From contig CAZSMK010000044.1 in assembly GCA_964608095.1 (NCBI GenBank), forward strand, positions 1-64,000: a stretch of 64,000 nt of DNA, written 5' to 3'. Both the position numbers and the translations under genes were made by a program. This document shows, one piece after another, positions 36,769 to 45,422 of the stretch; the stretch's first letter is position 1; the number at the start of each line of letters is the position of its first letter. The notes beneath the pieces are model-generated. The model had not been told where the DNA came from, ran no database searches, and saw nothing but the letters and a program-made list of their open reading frames with translations. The DNA is from CAZSMK01 sp964608095. Lineage in GTDB: Bacteria; Sumerlaeota; Sumerlaeia; MWCT01; JAGHBZ01.

Positions 36769-38782
36769 CTAGCTCGGAATCAAGGTCTGACCCCGATAGT
36801 TTTACCAACCTGCATCCATCGTAAAAAGGAACCGGCAGGGCAATGGATTTTTCGAAAACGCCCAGATCCTTTTGACGCCATAAGTCCCTGACAAGGCGCT
36901 TTCCTTTTATGCCGAGTTTTTCCCAATTCAAGGTGTAGATAACTTCCTCCGGACAGTCCTCAATTGTGAATTTGTCGCCGTGAATGGCGAAAATACCTAC
37001 TGCAATCGAGCCGTCGTGGAGTTCTTTTAACCATACCTCACACACATCACTCTTTGCTATGCGGTCTGCCTGCTTTCCCAACCTGTCCTGGTTCACTGCG
37101 ATGACTTCGTCGTTGGTCAGCATCGACAATGTCAGGTCATCGATTTTTGTCAGGTCGCAGCCGAGGAGCAGTGGTGCAGAAAGGAGTGCCCATTGAGTTA
37201 TGTGGGTATACTGCTGGTTAATGGTGAGGGACGTATACCGCATGTTTTCCCCCCAGCCGATATAGCCGACAACGAGCATATCCGGATCATTCCAGTGTCC
37301 GGGTTTTGCATATTTGCTCAAGCCGGCGCTTCTGGTAAATCCAATTTCCTTCACCCATTCCCATTCGTCGTTGATATCACCTGTTATTCTCCAGAGGTTG
37401 CCGCCTGCTTTTTCACCCCATTCCCAGGGACTGTATAACCCCCAGTTGCAGATACTGTAAACCATGTCTCTCTTTGAGGCCTTTTTAATGGCGTCGCCGA
37501 ATCGTGCGTACGCATCGAAGGGATTATTTCCCCCGAGCCAGTCGACCTTTACATAGTCAGCACCCCAGTCGCTATACGTCGTAACGTCTTTCTCATAAAA
37601 ACCGAGACTGCCGGGTCGTAATTGGCATGTCTTCGAGGCTATACTTGTATAAAGGCCGAATTTCAGACCCTTGCTGTGAACATAATCGGCAAGACCTTTC
37701 ATGTCCGGGAAATTTGGGTCACAGATTATTTCGCCGGTCTCCTTGTCCCTGTCAATCTGCCAGCAATCGTCGATATTGATGTAACTCCAGCCATGATTAA
37801 TAAGTCCGAGACTTACAAACGCGTCAGCCGCAGCCCGGATTTTGGCATCGTCAACTTTGGCGCCCCATACATTCCAGCTGTTCCATCCCATTGGCGGAGT
37901 GAGCGCAAGAGTAGGACCTATGGCAAATTCGATGTCGCGTTCTGCTTTTCCGAGTTCGTTTTCTGCCTGTATTCTCAGGATGTATGAACCTTCATTTTGT
38001 ATTCTTCCCGTAATTATACCGCTATCGGGATCAAGAACCAATCCTTCAGGGAGATTCCGGACAGAGAATTTTATGGGTCGCCGTCCTGTTGTGGGAATGT
38101 AATACAGTATGTCCCTGCCAAGACCCGCTCCGATTATTGCGGGACCATTAATTTTTGGGGTATCTGGTAAGGCGGGATAGAGGCGTGTATCGTTTTCCGG
38201 CTTTCTGCCACTAAAAACAGGCTTATTCCGGGCATCTTCCTTCATTATGATTTTTGCGTCGGCCCAATCCGCGTGATCATAGCGGTTCCTATCACCACCA
38301 ACATTTGAATAGAGAATAAGGAATCGGACACCCGTAATGTCGAGATCGATAAACTTTGCAGGCGTTTTTTCCTTCATCACACCGCTGTCATAGATTTTTT
38401 TACCGTCGGCATACACTTCGAAATTTATCGTGCTTGTATCGGTGTTGACTTCATCGTCGACACCCACCCAGGCATGGAATCGTAGCGCTTCGCCGAACAG
38501 GTCAATCTTCATCTTGCCCCGGACATGCGTACCAATCCCGCGCTCAAAGACCTTTCCGGCTATTGTAATGGGGTTCCCGATGCAGGATTTGTTGGCTTTT
38601 GCCGTTCCCCATTCCTGCATAACGGTGTATCTATTGATATCGAGCGTATCAAGCCAGACAACGGTTTCATCGGTCAACTCATTGATCTCTGCAGCAACGG
38701 CTTCTTTTGCGTTGCTTGAAAAGTAAAGTGCACACAGAGCAATTAGAGAAGTTACAATAATGGACGATTTAGCAGGCTTCAT
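36719..38782 (-). CDS. Secreted GH27 alpha-galactosidase-like enzyme with NPCBM and Ig-like domains
   Basis: The 687-residue product has a signal peptide (about 1-30), an NPCBM domain (about 36-190, VMQEWGTAKANKS and FERGIGTHVRGKM), a putative Ig domain (about 205-292, LPEGLVLDPDSGIITGRI) and a GH27 barrel (about 295-665) opening LTPPMGWNSWNVWG. The predicted nucleophile is Asp near 414 (DYVKVDWLGG) and the acid/base is Asp near 499 (GHWNDPDML). Expected activity is release of terminal alpha-galactose from hemicellulose or glycoconjugates. The last 25 or so residues, including KLSGSDLDSEL, derive from an inserted repeat and transposase remnant. Transcription is probably with the upstream GH39 and nitrilase genes. 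The ATG has GAGGAGG upstream. Confidence 0.9.
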   Translation of the reverse strand: MKPAKSSIIVTSLIALCALYFSSNAKEAVAAEINELTDETVVWLDTLDINRYTVMQEWGTAKANKSCIGNPITIAGKVFERGIGTHVRGKMKIDLFGEALRFHAWVGVDDEVNTDTSTINFEVYADGKKIYDSGVMKEKTPAKFIDLDITGVRFLILYSNVGGDRNRYDHADWADAKIIMKEDARNKPVFSGRKPENDTRLYPALPDTPKINGPAIIGAGLGRDILYYIPTTGRRPIKFSVRNLPEGLVLDPDSGIITGRIQNEGSYILRIQAENELGKAERDIEFAIGPTLALTPPMGWNSWNVWGAKVDDAKIRAAADAFVSLGLINHGWSYINIDDCWQIDRDKETGEIICDPNFPDMKGLADYVHSKGLKFGLYTSIASKTCQLRPGSLGFYEKDVTTYSDWGADYVKVDWLGGNNPFDAYARFGDAIKKASKRDMVYSICNWGLYSPWEWGEKAGGNLWRITGDINDEWEWVKEIGFTRSAGLSKYAKPGHWNDPDMLVVGYIGWGENMRYTSLTINQQYTHITQWALLSAPLLLGCDLTKIDDLTLSMLTNDEVIAVNQDRLGKQADRIAKSDVCEVWLKELHDGSIAVGIFAIHGDKFTIEDCPEEVIYTLNWEKLGIKGKRLVRDLWRQKDLGVFEKSIALPVPFYDGCRLVKLSGSDLDSELVDITGDSNLTKSFSYR
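36771..36802 (-). repeat. Inverted copy of the REP-like repeat
   Basis: The 32-bp complement of the repeats at 36384-36471 differs by one base (CAAGG for CGAGG). Read on the minus strand it encodes KLSGSDLDSEL near the C-terminus of the GH27 protein. Confidence 0.9.
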
Positions 38783-38823
38783 AATAGCAATGCCTCCTCG
38801 ATTTTCTCGGCAATTGAAATAGG

Positions 38824-38851
38824 ACTATCGGGGTCTAACCCCGATAGTTTT
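38824..38851. repeat. Palindromic REP-like repeat overlapping the GH39 stop codon
   Basis: ACTATCGGGGT, a 3-base centre and ACCCCGATAGT form a perfect hairpin, then TTT on the plus strand. It equals two edges of the 36.4-kb repeat joined head to head. On the minus strand it supplies the final codons (KTIGVRPR) and the TAG stop of the GH39-like gene. Confidence 0.88.
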
Positions 38852-40750
38852 AATCTTGATATATACTACGCCTCCGCTGGGAATAATACCATTCCAGTCG
38901 GTACTGTTTCCTTTCAGAGAATACTCCTCGACCGGTTCTAATGTCTCACTGCGGGGATCATCGTAATAACTACCATGCGTTCTGTCGATTCTGTAAACAG
39001 ACATGCTGCGCAAGTTTGCAGGAATGCCGCCAAGATCCACGGTTGTGTTATAATCGGATTGCGAGCAGTTCCATATAACGGCTGCTGCATGCCGTGTATC
39101 ACATGAAGCCAGAACTTCAACTTCTGTTGTGCTGCTCTCCGCCTTACGTCCCGTAGTAGGCATGTCCATATATATCTTAAATGCGTTGAAGGCGGCTTTG
39201 CGATGTCCATCCAGGCTTACCAATCCACAGCGTTCATGTGTATCGGGATCGTTGAACATAGCCCAGTACACTTTCGTGACGTCCGGATAGTTTAATAGCG
39301 TTTTGAAATCATGCAACAAGCGGGATGCTGCTGAGTACAATTCAATGTTGCCGCCTTCCACAAAGGCGGGTGTTAAGGGAACGAATGAGTTATATTCCGT
39401 CAGCATCATGGGGAGGTGTGCAAGTGCCGGATATTTGCTGAGACAAGTACGTGCCTTTCTAATAATAGGTTCTGGATTGCCGTAGTTGTGGAAAGACAGG
39501 AAGTCAAGCGGAACACTGTTCGAAGATACAAAATCCAGGAAACCGTAAAGCCAAGAATCATCGTCTTTAAGCGCGGCAACTGCGGGACCACCCACAAGTG
39601 CATCGGGATTGCCTTCTCGTATGCCTTCAGCTCCTCGCCGGTATATCTCGCAATAATCTTCCAAAGAGCCTCGGAAGAAAAACGGTTGGTTGTCCGGCTC
39701 GTTCCAGATTTCATAATAGGGGACTTTTCTATTTGTCGTCCGCCAATGAGCCGCATAATCGCGGCAAATACGCTGCCACGCATTCATATCCGTCGGCTTT
39801 TCCGACCAGATACCTTTTTCACGCTGCAAAGGTTCCGGGGTATACGCCATCACATACATGGGTTCGATATTCCGTTTTAATAATGAATCGGTGAATCTGT
39901 CAAAATCAAGAAAAGTGTAAACAAGATTATGAGGAGTTCCACTGATCTGGGGCGAATTAAAATCAATCCCCACATTGTGACCACCCCATGTGGGATCGTA
40001 GCGCAGTGAACTACACCCTAATTCTTCGAGCAGGTGAATATCCCTGAACCAGCGTTCCATTTTGAAATATGGACAATTGTATACATTGAATTTTTCCTTA
40101 TCTAAATCCGGCGAGGCCTTTACGTCGAACTTAATGCGGATTGTTGCGTCCCGTTTCGCTCTCAATTCAGGCTCGACATCGATTATGCCGAAATCCACTG
40201 CTTGCCCACCTATCGTTTGCATACAATGTATAGCGACAAGATTTGTTCCAGTGGTGAATACGTCATTACGGAGTCTTGCCTTCACATAACCGGAGGTATA
40301 CCCCGGTCGGTGAAGAACAAGTTCGCCATTAATAAAAACGGTAATATCCTCATCATGTAAGTAGACCGCATGAGGATTTTGGGGAAGGTCCTGCTGTGGT
40401 AGGTTAATCCGTTTCCGAAGCCAAATGTGCGTGGTCTTCCAAATAGTTGCGCCCTTGTCGCCAAAAGGCGCATTGCCTTTGCTCCAGGTGGAATCATCGA
40501 AATCTGTATTCTTCCACTCACCAGATGGTGGTTGAAAGGTATAATTCCATTCCCGGGGTATATTTTCTGATGTCGGCAGAATGGTGGAAACAACTTCGGT
40601 GTCTGCAACCGCCTGAGCACAGTATGCAGGATTATCTGACAGCACCACCAAGGAGAATGTAATAATGAGGGAACAAATAATAGCTCTAAGCTCGGTGCGC
40701 AAAAACAATATACCTTCTTTTTTTAATTGTGTCGTGAAATACATAATCAT
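38825..40750 (-). CDS. GH39-like glycoside hydrolase with N-terminal sandwich domain
   Basis: The ATG at 40750, 7 nt after the nitrilase stop, gives 641 residues. A hydrophobic segment (about 24-44, RAIICSLIITFSLVVL) serves as signal peptide or anchor. A later TTG preceded by GAAGG is an alternative start. An N-terminal galactose-binding-like sandwich (about 55-200, EWKNTDFDDSTWSKGNAPFG) precedes a clan-A barrel (about 210-530) with acid/base Glu in YYEIWNEPD near 349 and nucleophile Glu in MLTEYNS near 451. A C-terminal beta-sandwich ends the protein. Family members include beta-xylosidases and related exo-enzymes. The very C-terminus is encoded by the palindromic repeat. Confidence 0.8.
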   Translation of the reverse strand: MIMYFTTQLKKEGILFLRTELRAIICSLIITFSLVVLSDNPAYCAQAVADTEVVSTILPTSENIPREWNYTFQPPSGEWKNTDFDDSTWSKGNAPFGDKGATIWKTTHIWLRKRINLPQQDLPQNPHAVYLHDEDITVFINGELVLHRPGYTSGYVKARLRNDVFTTGTNLVAIHCMQTIGGQAVDFGIIDVEPELRAKRDATIRIKFDVKASPDLDKEKFNVYNCPYFKMERWFRDIHLLEELGCSSLRYDPTWGGHNVGIDFNSPQISGTPHNLVYTFLDFDRFTDSLLKRNIEPMYVMAYTPEPLQREKGIWSEKPTDMNAWQRICRDYAAHWRTTNRKVPYYEIWNEPDNQPFFFRGSLEDYCEIYRRGAEGIREGNPDALVGGPAVAALKDDDSWLYGFLDFVSSNSVPLDFLSFHNYGNPEPIIRKARTCLSKYPALAHLPMMLTEYNSFVPLTPAFVEGGNIELYSAASRLLHDFKTLLNYPDVTKVYWAMFNDPDTHERCGLVSLDGHRKAAFNAFKIYMDMPTTGRKAESSTTEVEVLASCDTRHAAAVIWNCSQSDYNTTVDLGGIPANLRSMSVYRIDRTHGSYYDDPRSETLEPVEEYSLKGNSTDWNGIIPSGGVVYIKIKTIGVRPR

Positions 40751-40757
40751 GGTCAGG

Positions 40758-41741
40758 TTAGTCTTCTCGTATGTCAAATCTGACGTTCCGAGTATTACGT
40801 TCACGACCGGTTGGTTCGACCAATTTTCCATAAAGTTCAGGACGACGTGCCGTTAACCATCTGCTGCCCGTACACTTTTCGCGAAGCGCGGAGTCGAGGT
40901 CGGCAACGACCATGTCGTCTTCGATTGACGTAGACTCGACCAGGACCCTGCCGTAAGGGTCGAGTATCATCGCGTTACCCGTCCTGACTTCATCGTCGTC
41001 GACACCCACGCCATTACTGAACACCAGGAACAAGCCATTATCGTGCGCGCGCGACGGCAGCCAGCGCATCAACCACTCACGACCGTTGGCTCCCATGAAT
41101 TCGCGGCGCACCGCTTCAGGGTTAGCATGCCGATTCATCCATAGTGCTGGAGCAATGGGTTTCATAGCATGGGGACTTCGAGATTTACACCCTCCTGTCT
41201 GGTGCGGGGCAAGAAGAATCTCCGCTCCTTCAAGCGCGTTGATGCGTGCGTTTTCTATAATGTTGTTGTCATAGCAAATCAACACCCCTACCCGGCATCC
41301 CTGGGGAATATCAAAAACGGTATATTCATCCCCGGACTTCATATGCTCGCTTATGAACATGTGGAGTTTGCGGTGAACCGCGTAAGAGCCGTCCGGCATG
41401 GCGACAACGTATGCATTGTAGAGAGAATCATCATTCCCTCGTTGGATAAAGCCAGCGCCTATAGTCATCCCGGTTTCCCTTGCACTCTCGATCAGAAACG
41501 CAGTGGAAGGACCCTCCGGCACAGGTTCCGAAAGTTCAAGAATCTGTTCCCGGCTGAGTTTCCGCACATGCCAATACCCAGTGATACACATCTCAGGAAA
41601 AACAAGGAGGTCAACATCTTTTTCGGCAGCCCGCCTGATGAAGCCTCTCATAACCCCGATATTCTTTCCCTTATCACCCGGGAAATGATTAAACTGAACC
41701 GCCGCCGCTCGTATCTTCTTCATTTTTTTAACCTGTGACAT
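40758..41741 (-). CDS. Nitrilase-superfamily carbon-nitrogen hydrolase
   Basis: The 327-residue cytoplasmic enzyme shows the Glu-Lys-Cys triad: Glu50 (LLVFPEMCITGY), Lys125 (VHRKLHMF) and Cys156 (GVLICYDNNI). This family hydrolyses nitriles, amides or carbamoyl groups, and the exact substrate cannot be read from sequence. Its stop lies 7 nt before the GH39 start, and GH27 follows, so it is the first gene of a three-gene minus-strand operon. An amidase acting on an N-substituted sugar released by the cluster is one possible role. Two candidate ATGs (41741 and six codons later) are close, and the first follows AAAGGAA. Confidence 0.88.
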   Translation of the reverse strand: MSQVKKMKKIRAAAVQFNHFPGDKGKNIGVMRGFIRRAAEKDVDLLVFPEMCITGYWHVRKLSREQILELSEPVPEGPSTAFLIESARETGMTIGAGFIQRGNDDSLYNAYVVAMPDGSYAVHRKLHMFISEHMKSGDEYTVFDIPQGCRVGVLICYDNNIIENARINALEGAEILLAPHQTGGCKSRSPHAMKPIAPALWMNRHANPEAVRREFMGANGREWLMRWLPSRAHDNGLFLVFSNGVGVDDDEVRTGNAMILDPYGRVLVESTSIEDDMVVADLDSALREKCTGSRWLTARRPELYGKLVEPTGRERNTRNVRFDIRED

Positions 41742-41961
41742 TTCCTTTATGATAACTATATCTCAGACAAACCTTGTTTCTGTGATTATATGAAGATAGA
41801 AGATGCAGAACAATGGAAAATATAAGGTCGTTACATTATCGAGTTCTGTTGCCAGCGATACAGTCCGAAGGGGAGTCCATCCGAACGATACCAAATTACT
41901 ATTGTAGTTTGGATGACGGTTGTCATAATATCCAATTAATATGATAACCGTGAGGGGTTGA

Positions 41962-42175
41962 ATGGGTATCAGGTTTAAACTTGGGAGAAAGACACTTGAC
42001 AAGAATGGAGAGGCTATCCTTACTGGTGCCTGTCGCCCGATCTTACGTTACGGTTTTTTTCCAAGAATCCGGGCCATTGAAGATACTTAGGCTGATAGTA
42101 GGCTTTGCGCTCCTGACGATTGCCCTTACCCTGGTCCTTGTCGCAGGGCTTAAAGCCGCGCGTAAACATTCATAA
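41962..42175 (+). CDS. Possible small membrane protein gene, frame broken at a T7 run
   Basis: An ATG at 41962 with a strong GAGGGG site opens a frame that stops at 42090. Another frame of the same strand encodes one hydrophobic helix (LKILRLIVGFALLTIALTLV, then LVAGLKAARKHS) and stops at 42175, exactly where a terminator-like hairpin begins. The two frames meet at a run of seven T (42054-42060). A one-base change there would give a protein of about 70 residues with a C-terminal membrane helix. It may be a sequencing or natural frameshift. Alternatively the product simply starts at TTG 41981 or ATG 42005. No family is recognised. Confidence 0.35.
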
Positions 42176-42208
42176 ACGCGAGATTCACGCGTTTAGTAAA
42201 CCTTTTTT
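42173..42208 (+). terminator. Possible terminator after the small membrane ORF
   Basis: TAAACGCG (42173-42180) pairs with CGCGTTTA (42188-42195), with a run of six T starting 7 nt later. The stem includes the TAA stop of the ORF. The remaining gap up to 42373 shows nothing further. Confidence 0.5.
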
Positions 42209-42373
42209 ATATTGCGCCTCTATAATGTCGAGCAGGCTTGTTTTTGTTGATTAGTATATCCCTGTTGAGTATAACTTCTTGAAATTCCATGAGGTCGAAA
42301 AGTTCTTCACCGTAAGAGAATAATACAGTAAAAGATTGTTTAGACAACTTACGTTGACATAAGGAGAATCAGA

Positions 42374-43321
42374 ATGGCAAGAACGGCAAAGAGGAATTTG
42401 GCTATAACGTTTTTAATCATGATAATGTTCGGCGTCTTCAGTGCGGCTGGAGAGCAGACATATACAAATCCCGTGATTAATGAGATTGGTTTGGCTGATC
42501 CGGCGGTAATATTTTTTGAGGGAACATACTACCTCTATCCCACAGGGGATAATGTCAGCTATCACGTGTATACTTCAAATGACCTGGTGCATTGGACAAA
42601 AGGGAAACGAGTATTCGAGCCCGGTGAAAAACATGTCTGGGCACCGGACGTTTTCCGAAATCCTGACGATGGGAAATTCTACCTTTACTATACAGTAAGC
42701 AAGCGCATAGGCGTGGCTGTTGCCGATAAGCCTGACGGTAAATTCGAGGACCGCGCAACATTCTTCACCGATGCAATCGATGCCCATATGTTTCGCGATG
42801 ATGACAAGAAATATTATCTCTACTACGTCCAGCTCCCGGGGTTTCTTATCCACGTCCAACGCATGAAAAATCCTCTCGAGAAGGAAGGCGAGCCCATCAA
42901 AATACTCTGGCCTACTGAACCATGGGAGAAAATACGCGGCGAAGTAACCGAAGGGCCATGGATGCTCAAATACAAGGGCACGTACTATCTCCTGTATTCT
43001 GGAACGGGCGCTGATTCACTGGACTATGCTATCGGGTATGCAACAGCAAAGAGCCCGACGGGACCTTTTACGAAATACGCTGGCAACCCGATAGTCAAAA
43101 GAGGCGAGACAGCGCTCGGGCCCGGTCACGGCTGCGTCGTCACAGACGCTGCCGGCAACCTGTGGTCAGTCTATCACCAACAAAAAGATGACACTCAACC
43201 CTGGAACCGCTTTATCTGTATAGACCCGCTCTGGTTCGACGAGAACGGAATCCTGCACGGAAAAGCAACAAGGGGCACCGCGGAACCAGCACCGGCAGTG
43301 GAAAGCATCAAAGAGAATTGA
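42374..43321 (+). CDS. Secreted GH43-family glycoside hydrolase
   Basis: The 315-residue product has a signal peptide (about 1-26) and a five-bladed GH43 propeller. The catalytic residues are Asp42 (GLADPAVIFF), the pKa modulator Asp136 (DAHMFRDDD) and the general acid Glu193 (VTEGPWMLKYKGTYYLLYSG). A His-containing GPGHGCVV segment matches the usual calcium or active-site region. It is an alpha-L-arabinofuranosidase or beta-xylosidase by family, with specificity undetermined. No accessory module is present. The stop TGA lies inside a degenerate repeat edge (43318-43332). Confidence 0.92.
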   Translation: MARTAKRNLAITFLIMIMFGVFSAAGEQTYTNPVINEIGLADPAVIFFEGTYYLYPTGDNVSYHVYTSNDLVHWTKGKRVFEPGEKHVWAPDVFRNPDDGKFYLYYTVSKRIGVAVADKPDGKFEDRATFFTDAIDAHMFRDDDKKYYLYYVQLPGFLIHVQRMKNPLEKEGEPIKILWPTEPWEKIRGEVTEGPWMLKYKGTYYLLYSGTGADSLDYAIGYATAKSPTGPFTKYAGNPIVKRGETALGPGHGCVVTDAAGNLWSVYHQQKDDTQPWNRFICIDPLWFDENGILHGKATRGTAEPAPAVESIKEN

Positions 43322-43332
43322 CCCGATAGTTT
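43318..43332. repeat. Degenerate REP-like repeat edge at the GH43 stop
   Basis: TTGACCCGATAGTTT matches the CTGACCCCGATAGTTT edge of the 36-kb repeat with two differences. The TGA is the stop codon of the GH43 gene. Confidence 0.55.
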
Positions 43333-43342
43333 CTTCTTGCTA

Positions 43343-43371
43343 TTGACGCGTTTCGGTAAGGATGGTATTGT
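43343..43371 (+). promoter_or_regulatory. Putative promoter of the 43437 gene
   Basis: TTGACG and TATTGT are separated by 17 nt, about 65 nt before the ATG, which has AAGGGGG upstream. Confidence 0.45.
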
Positions 43372-43436
43372 GTGGATATCTTGGATGTTATTTCTGCTCC
43401 AAACGCTTTAGAACTATATGATAAAGGGGGATTTGA

Positions 43437-45422
43437 ATGGTAAATTTTCTGCTGTGGGTGCTGTGGTTCCTGTACTTGGGAGGATGGTTTTTGCTCCTGC
43501 TTCATTGTATCGGCAGGAAGGATTTCTATCCTGTTGTTGGTCGCGGTTGGAGGACGAAACTCTTTTGGCTCGCGACCTTCCTTTTCTTCAATCCGTTCCT
43601 GACGCTCATCTATTTCGTGATGGGCTTTTCATTGAAACCACCCGAAGGAGAAAACCGCAGACATAGTGCCTTTGCCGCGATCACAACCGTAACACTTGTT
43701 GTTATTATTGTAGTGGCATTTCATCTTCTTCCCTCGGTTCAACCTGTTGCTAAAGTCATCCCCGGACGAAAATCTACTGAGGAACGTAGTATTTTTAATT
43801 CGACGCCATTGAAAACCGGTATGTATATAGGGTCGCTCTCTTCGCGGTCTGAATCGAATATTTTTATGACTTCTAGTTCGAACGACTTTAATAGTGTCGC
43901 GTGCAGACGAATCGCCGTGATGTGCAGCGATTCACATCCTGTAATCACCCGGGCAGGTAGAGCAGTGCAGGAGAAGCTCGCGGAGATGCCGGGGGTGGAA
44001 TCAGTCGCATTATACCCTCCCGGTTCAAGTCTTGAATCTGGAAATATATTACCGCAGCTTATAGTGGAAATCGGCCTGGAAAAGAAAAAAGTCATACCCT
44101 TGCCTCTCGGACGCAGCAGCGAGTTCATAATTAGCGTTAAGGGAGGGAATAAACTCTGGAAAGGTGAATATTACTGGTATGAAATCCCGGAACCTGAGGT
44201 GGTGAGTTTGGAGATAGGCGGAACCCTGACATTTAAGGGATTGATGAAGGGACTTGAAACGAGGAATTACTGTTACATCCAGGAGGGAACGAAGATTGGC
44301 AATGAAATTGCCGGACTCATATCAGAGCGGTTGTATAATCTTGTGAGGAAGGAAGGGATGTTGCCGAAACTGCCAGCCGCGCTGCAGGTAGAGTATCGTG
44401 ATACCCCTGAAGTAACCTTTCCGGAAGGAGTGAGTGTTAAAGAAGTGTTTTCAGGCAACGATATTATGACGTATAATCATACTGTCTGGGAAGTGGCGGT
44501 GAATGGCGATGCAACGTCTACTATAAAGACCTGGTATGAGATGTGCACGAGCGAAGCATGGTCACCCGGTCGACTCAGGAAGGATATTGGATTTCATGTG
44601 AGGCGGGGGAATGAATGGCTGGTTGTAAGTCGCGAGAAAACCAGCTCTCGTGTAAAACCGGATGACGTGACTGATGATACGCTTACTCGATATTATGTCC
44701 ATTACTATAATCTTCTCTCTGATGATGAATTCAAAAGTTCCGTGGATTCAGTTCTGCGTGAAGACCAACCAGTAGAGATTCTGCTTTCTCTGTATCCGCG
44801 CATCGAAGAGCCTGATCTAAAATCCCGTTTGATTGAAAAACTTTTTGACGCTGGTAGCAACTCATATCGTGTCAACATAGTGCTTTCGCGATTCTGGTTC
44901 GCCAGCGGAAAGAATGACCTTGCGTGTGACGCCTTGCTGAAGGCATTTGTACTTAGTTATGCCCGACCGGGAGGTGTTAAATTGGTTAAACTGCCGAGTA
45001 TTGCTGAAGGAGCCGGAGTGAAAGACCTTCTCGAGCTTCCTATCGACGAAGAGGTGTTCCATTCGGTTGGGTTTTCCAATATAGCCGATATCGGAGAGGG
45101 AATTGAAGTGGAATGCTCTATCGACGAACCGATTCTTTTTTATATGCATGGCAATGACGGCATGATCGAAACAGTGGCACTCAGCATTGTGGAGAAATGG
45201 GATTCAACAACGGACTACCATTACGCTCTCCAAGTTGTGAAATCAAATGTGAGGCAATCCGAATGGTCATGCCTTGAGGGGAGAAAAAAACCGGATGGAC
45301 GGTGGGAGATTGAGGAAACCATCCACATGATTAACTGGGAGAATATGTTCCAGGTGAGAGCGCATTCAATCTCAGAAGATAAATTCCTTATATCCATAAC
45401 TCCAAAGTCACAGGGTGTATAA
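43437..45422 (+). CDS. Unrecognised multi-pass membrane protein with large soluble domain (661 aa)
   Basis: Three hydrophobic segments (about 2-24, 43-66, 82-101) are followed by about 560 soluble residues. The region from about 150 to 300 (RRIAVMCSDSHPVITRAGRAVQEKLAEMPGVE split across strands and helices) looks alpha/beta, and a Tyr/Trp-rich stretch (WKGEYYWYEIPEPEV) follows. The region from about 430 to 510 is helical and TPR-like (ILLSLYPRIEEPDLKSRLIE and DLACDALLKAF). The last 110 residues are beta-rich. I do not recognise the family. With three membrane passes the soluble part is probably outside the cytoplasm if the N-terminus is inside. It is transcribed alone from its own promoter. 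Confidence 0.75.
   Translation: MVNFLLWVLWFLYLGGWFLLLLHCIGRKDFYPVVGRGWRTKLFWLATFLFFNPFLTLIYFVMGFSLKPPEGENRRHSAFAAITTVTLVVIIVVAFHLLPSVQPVAKVIPGRKSTEERSIFNSTPLKTGMYIGSLSSRSESNIFMTSSSNDFNSVACRRIAVMCSDSHPVITRAGRAVQEKLAEMPGVESVALYPPGSSLESGNILPQLIVEIGLEKKKVIPLPLGRSSEFIISVKGGNKLWKGEYYWYEIPEPEVVSLEIGGTLTFKGLMKGLETRNYCYIQEGTKIGNEIAGLISERLYNLVRKEGMLPKLPAALQVEYRDTPEVTFPEGVSVKEVFSGNDIMTYNHTVWEVAVNGDATSTIKTWYEMCTSEAWSPGRLRKDIGFHVRRGNEWLVVSREKTSSRVKPDDVTDDTLTRYYVHYYNLLSDDEFKSSVDSVLREDQPVEILLSLYPRIEEPDLKSRLIEKLFDAGSNSYRVNIVLSRFWFASGKNDLACDALLKAFVLSYARPGGVKLVKLPSIAEGAGVKDLLELPIDEEVFHSVGFSNIADIGEGIEVECSIDEPILFYMHGNDGMIETVALSIVEKWDSTTDYHYALQVVKSNVRQSEWSCLEGRKKPDGRWEIEETIHMINWENMFQVRAHSISEDKFLISITPKSQGV

Larger units (their letters stand above)
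36384..36802. mobile_element. REP-bounded remnant of a REP-associated (IS200-like) transposase unit
   Basis: The 419-bp segment between the convergent GDPD-SGNH and GH27 genes is bounded by inverted copies of one repeat: AAACTATCGGGGTCAGACC with TCGATTCCGAGCT on the left (twice, 52-bp period) and the complement on the right. Between them a minus-strand ORF encodes a DnaA-C-like helix-turn-helix like the C-terminus of REP-associated tyrosine transposases. The catalytic Y1 domain is absent. The repeat edges lie inside the ORFs of both neighbouring genes. Confidence 0.65.

Noticed and set aside
38824..38851. Palindrome plus TTT as an intrinsic terminator
   Set aside because: The T-run is on the plus strand, but the flanking genes run on the minus strand, and the palindrome overlaps the coding end. 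A repeat explanation is preferred.
40751..40831. 27-codon upstream extension of the GH39-like gene
   Set aside because: It overlaps the nitrilase coding end and precedes the signal-like segment. The ATG at 40750 gives an operon-type junction.
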